DNA of 13,466 nucleotides from UBA6107 sp964459385 (GCA_964459385.1 CAYWLG010000025.1:1-13466); one strand, 5' to 3'; shown: positions 1-8,509, counted from the first letter of the stretch. The notes: generated by a model from the letters alone, not told the origin. Numbers and translations: made by a program.

Positions 1-243
1 ACTCACCACTTTTGTTAAGGTTCACAATTTTACAGAAAAGATGTTACACCAACGAGTCTTGTAAGAGTATGTTTAACTCAAATCGAAAAACAGCTTGAGG
101 AATACTTGGGGTAATAAGATACTTTTCTTGAAACAAACTGATATCGTAAATGATTTCCTGTCGACTGGTTCCGTCTATGGCTATTTAAGTAGCTTTCTGT
201 AACAGAATTTAGATGAACTCAATTAGTTTTTCACAATACCTTT
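1..243. other. AT-rich region without a recognisable gene
   Basis: This stretch is clearly richer in A+T than the coding sequence that begins at 244, and the change is abrupt at the start codon. The longest readable piece on the + strand is about 31 codons (19-114, ending in two adjacent stops). It contains a Gln/Glu/Leu-rich tail but matches no family I recognise. A CACAAT hexamer at 232-237 is the only promoter-like element near the next gene. It may be decayed intergenic DNA or the edge of an older insertion; I cannot tell which. Confidence 0.5.
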
Positions 244-648
244 ATGACCTCTCCCCTTTTTCAAAAGCTTGACTGCGTGCGCCTGCCGGTGAAAGACCTG
301 GGGGCGGCGCTGCAGTTTTACTGCGACCGGTTAGGTCACAAGCTGCTGTGGCGCACCCCAAATGCGGCCGGGCTGGCCCTGCCACACTCTGAGGCCGAGA
401 TCGTGCTGTACAACGAGGCTGGCACGGAAGAAATTGACCTGCTGGTAGAATCGGCGGATGCAGCGGCACAGCAGTTTGCGGCGGCCGGCGGCAAGGTGGT
501 GGTGCCGCCCTTTGACATCCAGATCGGGCGCTGCGTAGTGGTGCAAGACCCGTGGGGCAATGAGCTGGTGCTGCTGGATATGAGCAAGGGCGCGCTGACC
601 ACGGACGCAGACGGCAACGTGACCGGCAACACTCCGGTCAGCGAGTAA
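244..648 (+). CDS. VOC (glyoxalase/bleomycin-resistance fold) family protein
   Basis: This 134-residue single-domain protein belongs to the vicinal oxygen chelate superfamily. The N-terminal strand-helix segment reads RLPVKDLGAALQFY (residues 13-26). The C-terminal module carries the typical DPWGNELVLLD signature (102-112), followed by a polar Thr/Asp/Gly-rich tail. VOC proteins of this size act as dimers in metal-dependent isomerisation, dioxygenation or antibiotic binding; the substrate here cannot be read from the sequence. No Shine-Dalgarno sequence precedes the ATG, and a CACAAT hexamer ends seven bases before it, so a leaderless message is possible but unproven. A partial, decayed copy of this gene's 5' end lies 1 kb downstream, past the acetyltransferase. 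Family assignment is firm; function is unknown. Confidence 0.85.
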   Translation: MTSPLFQKLDCVRLPVKDLGAALQFYCDRLGHKLLWRTPNAAGLALPHSEAEIVLYNEAGTEEIDLLVESADAAAQQFAAAGGKVVVPPFDIQIGRCVVVQDPWGNELVLLDMSKGALTTDADGNVTGNTPVSE

Positions 649-703
649 GTGAAATCCTATTACACGTAATGAAACGAATATCTCAGTTAGAAAGAATTAA
701 CTC

Positions 704-1252
704 ATGGCGAATCTCAACGGCAAGCTCATTAACAGATTGGTGCTGAAAGACCTGCACCTGGATCAGGCGGAAGCCTTTTTTGCGCACATAGAAGAAAACC
801 GTGACGGCTACAGCGATACCATCCCCTCGGTGAGCCGAACGCACTCCGTGGCTGAGATGCGCGAGAACATCGTCCGCAATCTGAAACGGCAAGCCGATGG
901 CAGCGCCGAGTTTTATACGCTGTGGGATGGCGAACGCATGGCCGGGTTCTTTCTGGTGCGCGAAAAAGACCTCGAAGCCAGGTGGGCCGAGATCGGCTAC
1001 ATGATCGGCAAAGAGTGGCAGCGCAAAGGCATCACGCTGCAAATTTGCCAGATGCTCATTGAAGAGCTGTTCGAGCAGCAGGGGATGCAAAAGGTGGTCA
1101 TCTGCTGCAACGACGACAACCAGGCCAGCATCGGTGTTGCCCAAAAGCTCGGATTTCAACTGGAAGGAAATTTGCGCAATCATTTCGTGGTCAACGGCAA
1201 GCTGCGCAATATGCTCTCTTTTGGGTTGCTCAAAGAGGAGTGGAGAAGTTAA
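704..1252 (+). CDS. GNAT family N-acetyltransferase (RimJ/RimL type)
   Basis: This 182-residue protein has the order of the RimJ/RimL branch of GNAT acetyltransferases, which transfer acetyl from acetyl-CoA to a protein N-terminus or small amine. The N-terminal strand ends in RLVLKDL. A central beta strand (WAEIGYMI, 94-101) leads to the acetyl-CoA pyrophosphate loop QRKGIT (106-111). An Asn-rich strand follows (CNDDNQASI, 135-143), then KLGFQLEGNLR (148-158) and a final strand before EEWRS. The loop has Thr where the usual Q-x-x-G-x-G/A pattern has Gly or Ala, a mild departure. The gene starts 55 bases after the VOC stop with only a weak GAAAG ribosome site, so it may be co-transcribed with it. 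The acceptor is unknown. Confidence 0.85.
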   Translation: MANLNGKLINRLVLKDLHLDQAEAFFAHIEENRDGYSDTIPSVSRTHSVAEMRENIVRNLKRQADGSAEFYTLWDGERMAGFFLVREKDLEARWAEIGYMIGKEWQRKGITLQICQMLIEELFEQQGMQKVVICCNDDNQASIGVAQKLGFQLEGNLRNHFVVNGKLRNMLSFGLLKEEWRS

Positions 1253-1323
1253 TAATCTCTCCCATTTTTAGAAAATTGACCGCAGGCACCTGCCGGTGAA
1301 AGACCTCGATACGGCAGCGCTGC
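1252..1323 (+). pseudogene. Remnant of a second VOC gene 5' end (frameshifted)
   Basis: This segment aligns by eye with the first 70 bases of the VOC gene at 244. An 18-base run is identical (1289-1306 against 282-299), and about 45 of the first 57 aligned positions match. The initiating ATG has become ATA. One base is missing near 1275, which breaks the frame, and homology stops soon after a small insertion near 1315. It begins on the last base of the acetyltransferase stop codon and ends about 35 bases before the 3' end of the permease operon. It is best read as a truncated, decayed paralogue cut off where the permease segment begins. No product is expected. Confidence 0.8.
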
Positions 1324-1359
1324 CTATGTGGCTAGTTGTAAGAAGTACCACATCGATAT

Positions 1360-2352
1360 TTAATCATTTTGGTACGAGATTCCTCTACGAGGATTGAGCA
1401 TATCGTTAATCCCGTCACCGAGTAAGTTCCATCCAACTCCAAAAAGGATAAGTGCCAATGTGGCGGGGACAAAAACCCACCAGTAGGACGAAATACCCCC
1501 AGGACCAATTATCCAGTTTCTGCCCATTACCAGAAGTCGTCCCCAGGGGGAATCATTGACCAGGCCAATGAAAGTAAACATGGCTTGCAACAATACCACC
1601 ACCCCGACATCTTTCGAGGCTAACACAATTGCCGGAGGAATCGCATTGGGCAATAAGTGGCGAAAGATAATGCGCGATTTTTTCATCCCCAACGAATAAG
1701 CTGCCTGGATGTATTCGGTCTGGTTTAATTGTTCAACCATAATGTTGGTGATTCGCGCATAGGGCATCCAAGAGAAAAGGATGAACGTTAACATTACCGG
1801 GTCAATTTTTTGCAGCACAACCAACCACAAAGGCAGGTTTACCAGGGATGAAATATCTGTGAATGCTGGTATATTGGCTCCACCAAGCTCTGCAGCGGCG
1901 TACATATATACCGCATTGGAAATCACGGAAGAAAAAATCTGACTTATTAGAACCACACCGGCGATAATTGGAAAAGACAAAAATGAATCGGAAACACGCA
2001 TAAGAAAGCTGTTTAGAAAACCACCCGAATAAGCACTGATGGCACCAATGAGCACACCAATAATCAAGGAGATTATTACTACAATGCACCCAAACAAAAG
2101 GGCCGAGCGCGTTCCCCAGACAAGGGCGTGGTATACACTCACCCCTAACGGAAGTGTTCCAAGTGGAGCTTCTGAACTTGGCGGAGCTGGAACCGCTTTA
2201 TATGGGTTCCCTACAACCTTGGTCATCTCGGATTGATTCGAGTCAAGAGGGGAAAGTAAGGGGGCGGCGATTGCAACAAATACGAAAAACAGGACAATAA
2301 GCAACCCTAACCAGTTTTGCCAACGCGAGAAGAAAAAGCGAAATCGGTTCAT
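1360..2352 (-). CDS. ABC transporter permease, DppC/OppC type
   Basis: This 330-residue inner-membrane permease is of the peptide/nickel ABC importer family. A first membrane helix (about 14-34) precedes a periplasmic stretch, then roughly five more helices. The cytoplasmic EAA loop that docks on the ATPase is intact (EYIQAAYSLGMKKSRIIFRH, 213-232). The protein ends with the family's GDGINDMLNPR segment. Two departures stand out. The usual LGTDxxGRDVxSR motif before helix 2 reads LGTLPLGVSVYHA here (64-76). There is also an extra hydrophobic or polar insert at about 140-185. Its ATG overlaps the stop of the upstream dppB-like gene in an ATGA, so the two are translationally coupled. Substrate is unknown, and no binding protein or ATPase gene is in the window. 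Confidence 0.88.
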   Translation of the reverse strand: MNRFRFFFSRWQNWLGLLIVLFFVFVAIAAPLLSPLDSNQSEMTKVVGNPYKAVPAPPSSEAPLGTLPLGVSVYHALVWGTRSALLFGCIVVIISLIIGVLIGAISAYSGGFLNSFLMRVSDSFLSFPIIAGVVLISQIFSSVISNAVYMYAAAELGGANIPAFTDISSLVNLPLWLVVLQKIDPVMLTFILFSWMPYARITNIMVEQLNQTEYIQAAYSLGMKKSRIIFRHLLPNAIPPAIVLASKDVGVVVLLQAMFTFIGLVNDSPWGRLLVMGRNWIIGPGGISSYWWVFVPATLALILFGVGWNLLGDGINDMLNPRRGISYQND

Positions 2353-3413
2353 ATTTTATCTCCCTGGCTGCGCGAGAGGAGAATGGATTGGATTAAATCC
2401 AGTATTGCCATTAACACCACCACCACAAATACAGAGTAGAGAGAAAAGCCAAGCCCACCGGCGATATCAAAATTAGTTGTCATACTACTCACTGCCAATT
2501 CGGAGATTCCATGAAAACCAAAGATGATCTCCACAACAAAGACGCCGCTAACTAGAGAGGCTATTGAAAAAAAACTACTCGTTAATGTGGGTGAAATAAT
2601 ATTGGGTAGTGTATGACGCCAGGTAATTTGAGGGTTTGAAAGTCCACGAGCCTTCGCCGCCAGAACATAATCTTTGCTTTGTTCCTCTATTAATGTCCGT
2701 CGGGTAACAAGTGAAAGAGTAGCCCAGTGTGCTAAAGCGAGAGTAATAATGGGCATTACAAGGTGACGCAAGGCATCCAGGCTAACTGCCGGTTGGCCAT
2801 TCAAAAACCCATCAAGGGTCATCATGCCAGTGTATTGACGGAATCCGTCTGAGCTGACTATCTTATTGGCAGCCAACCCCAATCGCTCAGGTGAAAACCA
2901 ATGGAGATTTACATAGAAGAAAGCCAACAAAAGCAAGGCTAGAATGAACGGTGGCAAAGAAGTGGCAATATAGGCGATAAAACGTAACAAATAATCCACA
3001 AGGCTGTTCTGCCGAGATCCGGCAATGGTACCGGAGAGCAGCCCAAGAGGAAAGAAAAGCACAATCGCATAGAGCGTCAACTCAATGGTTACAGGGGCAC
3101 GACGTATTATGGCGGAAAAAACCTCTTCATGCAATGAGTGACTATAACCCAAATCGCCATGAACCAGGTTCTTTAGCCAGTAAAAATACTGTACCGGATA
3201 CGGATCTTGCAAATGGTTCTCTTGAATTGCTAATCTGATCATCCGCGCGTATTGTTCGTCTGTGAGGTGAGGTGGGAGGTTTGGAAGAAAAATTATTGCA
3301 CGGGCTCCGACAGGGATCAGCATTAATACACCATACAATATGGCCGTCGTTAAAAACATAGTGATCAACAAGTAGAGCAATCGTTTAGAAAAAATGCGCA
3401 GGAACGAAAGCAT
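2349..3413 (-). CDS. ABC transporter permease, DppB/OppB type
   Basis: This 354-residue permease is the partner of the DppC-like protein and forms the transmembrane channel with it. It shows the family order: an N-terminal helix (about 11-35), a periplasmic loop containing GDLGYS (86-91), a cluster of helices, then the EAA loop (DYVLAAKARGLSNPQITWRH, 248-267) and two C-terminal helices. The loop between residues 36 and 75 and the one around 170-210 are long but compatible with the family. The start is supported by an AAGGGGAG ribosome site at 3418-3425. The gene is first in a two-gene operon. Base composition is more A+T-rich than qorB or katG nearby, with AAA, ATT and AAT codons common, which suggests different ancestry. 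Substrate (peptide, nickel, opine or other) cannot be assigned. Confidence 0.88.
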   Translation of the reverse strand: MLSFLRIFSKRLLYLLITMFLTTAILYGVLMLIPVGARAIIFLPNLPPHLTDEQYARMIRLAIQENHLQDPYPVQYFYWLKNLVHGDLGYSHSLHEEVFSAIIRRAPVTIELTLYAIVLFFPLGLLSGTIAGSRQNSLVDYLLRFIAYIATSLPPFILALLLLAFFYVNLHWFSPERLGLAANKIVSSDGFRQYTGMMTLDGFLNGQPAVSLDALRHLVMPIITLALAHWATLSLVTRRTLIEEQSKDYVLAAKARGLSNPQITWRHTLPNIISPTLTSSFFSIASLVSGVFVVEIIFGFHGISELAVSSMTTNFDIAGGLGFSLYSVFVVVVLMAILDLIQSILLSRSQGDKI

Positions 3414-3776
3414 AATACTCCCCTTGCGAATTGCAAACTGGCGCTGTCTCTAATTTTTGAATATTTGAATTTCCACCCATTCTAAACCCCAAAATGTTTT
3501 TGCCGTTTTTTTTACTATTTTGCTTATAAGAATATATGATACTCCCTCTCGCTTTATTGTGCATAGAAGCCGGAGGATCAGGCATGCGGAATAAAGAAAG
3601 GGTGGCTTTGTGTGATTGCCAAATAGTTTTGCAGCCTTCGATCAAACTGATTACTTATTTATACTTACTTGCTTTTTTATACCAAAGTGGATAAACTTAG
3701 GTATCTTTTGCGTTGCAAAAGAGATTTTATCAATTGGCCGGTGAGAGAACCCCTCGCGCCGGAAAAGGAGTTTTGA
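3414..3776. promoter_or_regulatory. Divergent intergenic region between permease operon and qorB
   Basis: This 363-base AT-rich spacer must hold promoters for two divergent units. Next to the permeases there is only the strong ribosome site at 3418-3425 and poly-A/T tracts. Toward qorB, TTGCTT (3669-3674) and TAAACT (3692-3697) are spaced 17 bases apart and make a weak sigma-70-like candidate. A strong AAGGAG ribosome site (3765-3770) precedes qorB. A readable frame on the - strand through 3645-3414 has no family resemblance and is probably leader sequence. No binding-protein gene is hidden here. Confidence 0.45.
3704..3722. promoter_or_regulatory. Perfect 8-3-8 palindrome upstream of qorB
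   Basis: TCTTTTGC and GCAAAAGA flank GTT as a perfect inverted repeat, 55 bases before the qorB start and just downstream of the candidate -10. This position suits an operator for a dimeric repressor. In several bacteria qorB-like genes are controlled by redox-sensing HxlR/QorR regulators, but none is encoded in this window, so the assignment is inference. A short RNA hairpin in the leader is the alternative. Confidence 0.35.
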
Positions 3777-4649
3777 ATGACCATTCTCATCAGCGGAGCC
3801 GGCGGACACTTGGGCCAGCTCGTCGTAGCAGATTTACTGGCCGCCAAAAGCGGTGAAAAGATTGTGGTGACCACCCGTGAGCCCAACAAGTTGAGCCACT
3901 TTGCGGCCCAAGGCGTGGATGTGCGCTTCGGCGATTTTGATGATCCCGCCTCGCTGCCCAAAGCCTTCGCCGGGGCAGATCGTCTGTTGCTCATTTCCAC
4001 CGGTGGCGATAATGAAACGCGCATCCGGCAGCATCAAAATGCGGTAAAAGCTGCCAAAGAGGCCGGGGTTGGTTTTATTGCCTACACCAGCATCGCCAAT
4101 GCCAGCCACAACCCGATAGGCCTGGCCGAAGTGCATCGCGCCAGCGAAGAAGCCATTTTGAAGACAGGCCTGCCCTACAGCTTTTTGCGCAACAACTGGT
4201 ATCTCGAAAACGAGATGGGCTTCGTCCAGGCGGCGATAAACGATGCTCCCATCGTCACCTCGGCAGGCGAGGGCAAGGTGGGGTGGGCGCTGCGCAGCGA
4301 ATATGCGCTGGCGGCGGCCAAAGTACTGAGCGAGCAGGGGCACGAGAACAGCATTTACGAGCTTTCCGGCCCGCTGGCCACTTACAGCGATTTCGCCGCC
4401 GCACTCGGCAAAGTGCTGGGTAAACCCGTCAACCTGATGCTGGTGGACGATGCCGCCTACCGAAAGACCTTAAGCGCCAATGGGCTGCCTCCCTTCGTGG
4501 TGGATTTCATCGCAGCGTCAGCGCAGGCCATCCAGCAGGGCGCGCTGGCTATCGAAAGCACCGACTTTGCCAGATTGCTGGGCCGGCCGGTCAAAGGTCT
4601 GGGTGAATCACTGAAAGAGTTAGTGGAGCAGACACGCGAGCAAAAATGA
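3777..4649 (+). CDS. qorB: NmrA-like NAD(P)H:quinone oxidoreductase (QorB type)
   Basis: This 290-residue Rossmann-fold protein of the atypical short-chain dehydrogenase class closely resembles E. coli QorB (286 residues) from memory of that sequence. It has the dinucleotide-binding loop GAGGHLG (7-13) and a Thr-Arg pair after strand 2 (33-34), typical of NADPH preference. AYTS (102-105) and LRNNWYLEN (137-145) are the family's substrate-side motif, and GRP occurs near the C-terminus. QorB reduces quinones with NADPH without the catalytic Tyr/Lys of classical SDRs, a proposed role in detoxifying quinones or balancing redox in the cytoplasm. A clear AAGGAG ribosome site supports the start. The stop overlaps the next gene by ATGA, so this and the DUF385 protein form a coupled pair. 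Confidence 0.88.
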   Translation: MTILISGAGGHLGQLVVADLLAAKSGEKIVVTTREPNKLSHFAAQGVDVRFGDFDDPASLPKAFAGADRLLLISTGGDNETRIRQHQNAVKAAKEAGVGFIAYTSIANASHNPIGLAEVHRASEEAILKTGLPYSFLRNNWYLENEMGFVQAAINDAPIVTSAGEGKVGWALRSEYALAAAKVLSEQGHENSIYELSGPLATYSDFAAALGKVLGKPVNLMLVDDAAYRKTLSANGLPPFVVDFIAASAQAIQQGALAIESTDFARLLGRPVKGLGESLKELVEQTREQK

Positions 4650-5065
4650 ACGACCTGTCGATCAAATGGTTTACAGCTTTCAACGCTTTTCTCATCCGTG
4701 CCAGTCACGGGCGGGTTGGCAGCAAGCTGGGCACCCAAAGTGTGCTCATCCTGCACAGCACCGGGCGCAGTTCCGGGCAGGAACGCACCACCCCGATCGC
4801 CTATTTTGAGCGCGAAGGCAGCTATCTGATCGTGGCGTCCAACTGGGGCAAAGAGAAAAACGCGGATTGGTACTTGAATTTGAAAAAGGACCCGGCTGCC
4901 CAGTTGGAAGTGCACGGCAAGCTGCTGCCCGCGACGGCGCGAGAAGCCGTTGGGCAGGAATATGAGGAGCTGTGGCAATTCGTGACCACGCGTCACCCGC
5001 CCTATCTGGACTATCAAAAAATGACCAGCCGGCACATTCCGATCATGGTCTTCGAAACGCGTTGA
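4646..5065 (+). CDS. DUF385 / deazaflavin (F420)-dependent nitroreductase family protein
   Basis: This 139-residue split-barrel protein has the features of the Ddn-like DUF385 family. These are GRVGSKLGT (22-30), the strand LILHSTGRSSGQERTTPIAY (34-53), SNWGKEKNADWYLNL (65-79) and a final IMVFETR strand. Characterised relatives in mycobacteria bind the deazaflavin coenzyme F420 and reduce nitro compounds, quinones or other enones. Some relatives may use other flavins, so cofactor use here is inferred. The start codon overlaps the qorB stop (ATGA), implying coordinated synthesis of two different quinone/nitro-reducing folds. Family assignment is strong. F420 synthesis genes are not in the window. 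Confidence 0.85.
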   Translation: MNDLSIKWFTAFNAFLIRASHGRVGSKLGTQSVLILHSTGRSSGQERTTPIAYFEREGSYLIVASNWGKEKNADWYLNLKKDPAAQLEVHGKLLPATAREAVGQEYEELWQFVTTRHPPYLDYQKMTSRHIPIMVFETR

Positions 5066-5070
5066 CAATC

Positions 5071-5079
5071 TGCTAAAAT
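5071..5079 (+). promoter_or_regulatory. Extended -10 promoter element before the TPR gene
   Basis: TGCTAAAAT is a near-consensus extended -10 (TGnTATAAT). It lies in the short gap after the DUF385 stop and predicts a start of transcription at about 5086, only a few bases from the ATG at 5089. The TPR message would then be essentially leaderless. The same TG-C/G-TANANT form precedes three other + strand genes in the window. No good -35 is visible at the right distance: TTGACA at 5063-5068 is too close. Confidence 0.5.
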
Positions 5080-5088
5080 GGTCTGACG

Positions 5089-5451
5089 ATGGATGAAAAC
5101 AACCCGGTCGTACAATTGTGTGTAAAAGGAACCCAGGCAGAGTTTGAGGGCAAGAGCGAAGAAGCACGCGCTTTCTACACGCAAGCCTGGCAAGCCGTCC
5201 AAAGCGACTTTGAAGCCTGCGTTGCCGCACATTACATGGCCCGCCTGCAGCCGGACAACGAAGAAAAGTTACGCTGGAATCAGATAGCGCTTGAAAAAGC
5301 CGCCCGTGTCAGCGATGGCAGCGCGCAAAATTTCTACCCCTCCCTTTACCTGAACCTGGGGCAGTCGTACGAACTGCTGGGTAACCTGCCGGAAGCCAAA
5401 CGCTACTATGATCTGGCGGCCGGGCTGGGGTACCCTCACCAAATGCCCTGA
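5089..5451 (+). CDS. Small tetratricopeptide-repeat (TPR) protein
   Basis: This 120-residue soluble, mostly helical protein has at least one good TPR unit at 84-116 (PSLYLNLGQSYELLGNLPEA followed by KRYYDLA). A second, looser unit near the N-terminus contains GKSEEARAFYTQAW (21-34). The middle (45-75) is a helix pair rich in Ala, Glu and Lys. There is no signal peptide or membrane segment. Small stand-alone TPR proteins usually act as protein-binding adaptors; no partner can be named. The ATG has no Shine-Dalgarno sequence but follows a probable extended -10 by only ten bases, favouring leaderless translation. A strong terminator follows, so it is likely a separate unit, with optional read-through from qorB. 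Confidence 0.75.
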   Translation: MDENNPVVQLCVKGTQAEFEGKSEEARAFYTQAWQAVQSDFEACVAAHYMARLQPDNEEKLRWNQIALEKAARVSDGSAQNFYPSLYLNLGQSYELLGNLPEAKRYYDLAAGLGYPHQMP

Positions 5452-5474
5452 GTAAACTACTCACCAGAGAACAG

Positions 5475-5520
5475 CATCGCCCTGCCAATAAAACGACAGG
5501 GCGATGTTTCCATTTTTGCT
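5475..5520. terminator. Terminator between the TPR gene and katG
   Basis: CATCGCCCTG (5475-5484) and CAGGGCGATG (5497-5506) form a perfect 10-bp stem around a 12-base loop. On the + strand it is followed by a T-rich tail (5507-5517), giving a good intrinsic terminator for the TPR gene. It lies between convergent genes and may also stop katG transcripts, although the - strand tail is less T-rich. Confidence 0.8.
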
Positions 5521-5529
5521 ATGAAACGC

Positions 5530-7716
<2,187 letters not shown>

Positions 7717-7882
7717 TGTATTGCTCCTTTTTTGGGGCGGGTCTCTCACCCGTCTTCATTTATGTGACGTATCCAATTACTCTACAAATCTTCTGTCAAA
7801 CGATGCCGTCGCACCCTGACAGACTTATAAGTTGTGAAAAGTTGTTTTGCTTGTCCACCACCTCCTCAAAATAATTCCTTAC

Positions 7883-7897
7883 AGAGAATCATTATCC
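7883..7897. promoter_or_regulatory. PerR/Fur-like operator upstream of katG
   Basis: AGAGAAT-C-ATTATCC is a 7-1-7 inverted repeat with five of seven pairs. On the - strand its GATAATGAT arm equals the left arm of the classical Fur-family consensus. It sits in the perR-katG spacer and shares its AGAGAAT half-site with the box in front of perR. PerR-Fe/Mn would repress here and release on peroxide oxidation. The katG promoter itself is not clear. The leader from this point to katG is about 165 bases and includes a TTGACA (7794-7799, - strand) and an ACTTATAAGT palindrome (7823-7832). Confidence 0.6.
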
Positions 7898-7917
7898 GTT
7901 TTAGTCAAAAAAAAAGA

Positions 7918-8361
7918 CTATGCTTTCTCTTTCTTTTTGCAATCGGGGCAGAGGCCATAGAAGGCGATCTGTGATCTCAGCACAGTGTAGCCGGATCGCT
8001 GTTCCACCTGATGCAGCGAGGCCTGATCGAGCGCAAATTCACCATCCACGATCTTGTTGCACCTGATGCAGATCAGATGCGGGTGCGGCTGGGGGCGATT
8101 GCCGTCGTAGTGGCTGTCATCGCGCAGGTCGATCTCAAGCACCTGGCCCATATCTTTGAGCAGTGCCAGGGTCTTATAGACGGTGGCCTGGCTCATGGTG
8201 GGAAACTGACCCTTGATGCGCTCGTAGAGCTGCGCCGCGCTGGGGTGCCCCTCGCTGGAGGCGATGAGACGCACCAACTCAACCCGCTGCGGGGTAAGGC
8301 GGAACTCTTTTTCTTTCAGGGCGGCGATCAGTTCGTCAAAACGAATCTCAGGGTCAGTCAT
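7918..8361 (-). CDS. perR: Peroxide-responsive Fur-family repressor PerR
   Basis: This 147-residue Fur-family regulator has an N-terminal winged helix (about 14-82, with LTPQRVELVRLI and SQATVYKTLALL) and a C-terminal dimerisation and metal domain. The peroxide-sensing site is complete: His39, Asp86, His93, His95 and Asp106. These match B. subtilis PerR His37, Asp85, His91, His93 and Asp104 with only one- or two-residue offsets. Asp at the Asp85 position separates PerR from Fur. The structural zinc site is Cys98/Cys101 and Cys138/Cys141. PerR represses peroxide-defence genes until iron-catalysed oxidation of its His ligands releases it. Placement upstream of katG on the same strand, with matching boxes ahead of both genes, fits self-control and katG control. 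The SD is weak. Confidence 0.92.
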   Translation of the reverse strand: MTDPEIRFDELIAALKEKEFRLTPQRVELVRLIASSEGHPSAAQLYERIKGQFPTMSQATVYKTLALLKDMGQVLEIDLRDDSHYDGNRPQPHPHLICIRCNKIVDGEFALDQASLHQVEQRSGYTVLRSQIAFYGLCPDCKKKEKA

Positions 8362-8396
8362 TAATCAGGTCTCAGTAATCACTAATAGATATTTAT

Positions 8397-8417
8397 AAAG
8401 AATTATTCTCTATTATA
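8397..8417 (-). promoter_or_regulatory. perR promoter with overlapping PerR box
   Basis: On the - strand TATAAT (8417-8412) is a consensus -10, placing the transcription start near 8405. AAAGAAT-T-ATTCTCT (8397-8411) is a 7-1-7 inverted repeat with six of seven pairs, covering that start. It shares the AGAGAAT half-site with the katG operator. A repressor bound here would block its own promoter, so autoregulation is the natural reading. Confidence 0.65.
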
Positions 8418-8464
8418 CAAGCCCTTGCCAGGAAATAAAAGAGGCTTTCTACAATAATAGAGAA
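8406..8464. repeat. Perfect 11-bp inverted repeat in the perR-yhbS spacer
   Basis: TTCTCTATTAT (8406-8416) and ATAATAGAGAA (8454-8464) are exact reverse complements separated by 37 bases. The left arm contains the perR -10 and half of its PerR box. The right arm overlaps the end of a TACAAT (8450-8455) that could be a + strand -10. The arrangement could be paired operator arms for divergent promoters or a hairpin of the + strand RNA. Confidence 0.6.
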
Positions 8465-8477
8465 GTATACGGTTCTT

Positions 8478-8486
8478 TGCTATACT
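8478..8486 (+). promoter_or_regulatory. Extended -10 promoter element for yhbS-like gene
   Basis: TGCTATACT matches the extended -10 form and predicts transcription from about 8493, 17 bases before the ATG at 8510. It therefore argues against translation from the earlier in-frame ATG at 8477. A possible second promoter is TTGCCA (8425-8430) with TACAAT (8450-8455), at a long 19-base spacing. Confidence 0.5.
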
Positions 8487-8509
8487 CACCTCATGAAAGG
8501 GACTTCCTC

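Noticed and set aside
19..114. A 31-codon + strand stretch with a Gln/Glu/Leu-rich tail, perhaps the end of a truncated gene
   Set aside because: Too short and without any recognisable motif. It is preceded in frame by a stop, so only a frameshifted relic could explain it.
1326..1353. Terminator hairpin for the permease operon (ATGTGG with CCACAT)
   Set aside because: The stem is six bases with a 16-base loop and has no T run on the - strand, so it is not convincing.
3385..3645. An 86-codon - strand frame overlapping the start of the DppB-like gene
   Set aside because: It has no family resemblance and lies in the leader. The DppB start has its own strong ribosome site at 3418-3425, inside this frame.
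7900..7920. Intrinsic terminator after perR
   Set aside because: There is a run of nine T residues on the - strand just after the perR stop, but only a four-base AGTC/GACT pair brackets it. No real stem precedes the T run.
8477..8509. Upstream start for the yhbS-like gene
   Set aside because: The extension would overlap the -10 element and lacks a ribosome site. The ATG at 8510 has a purine-rich site and fits the family's N-terminus.
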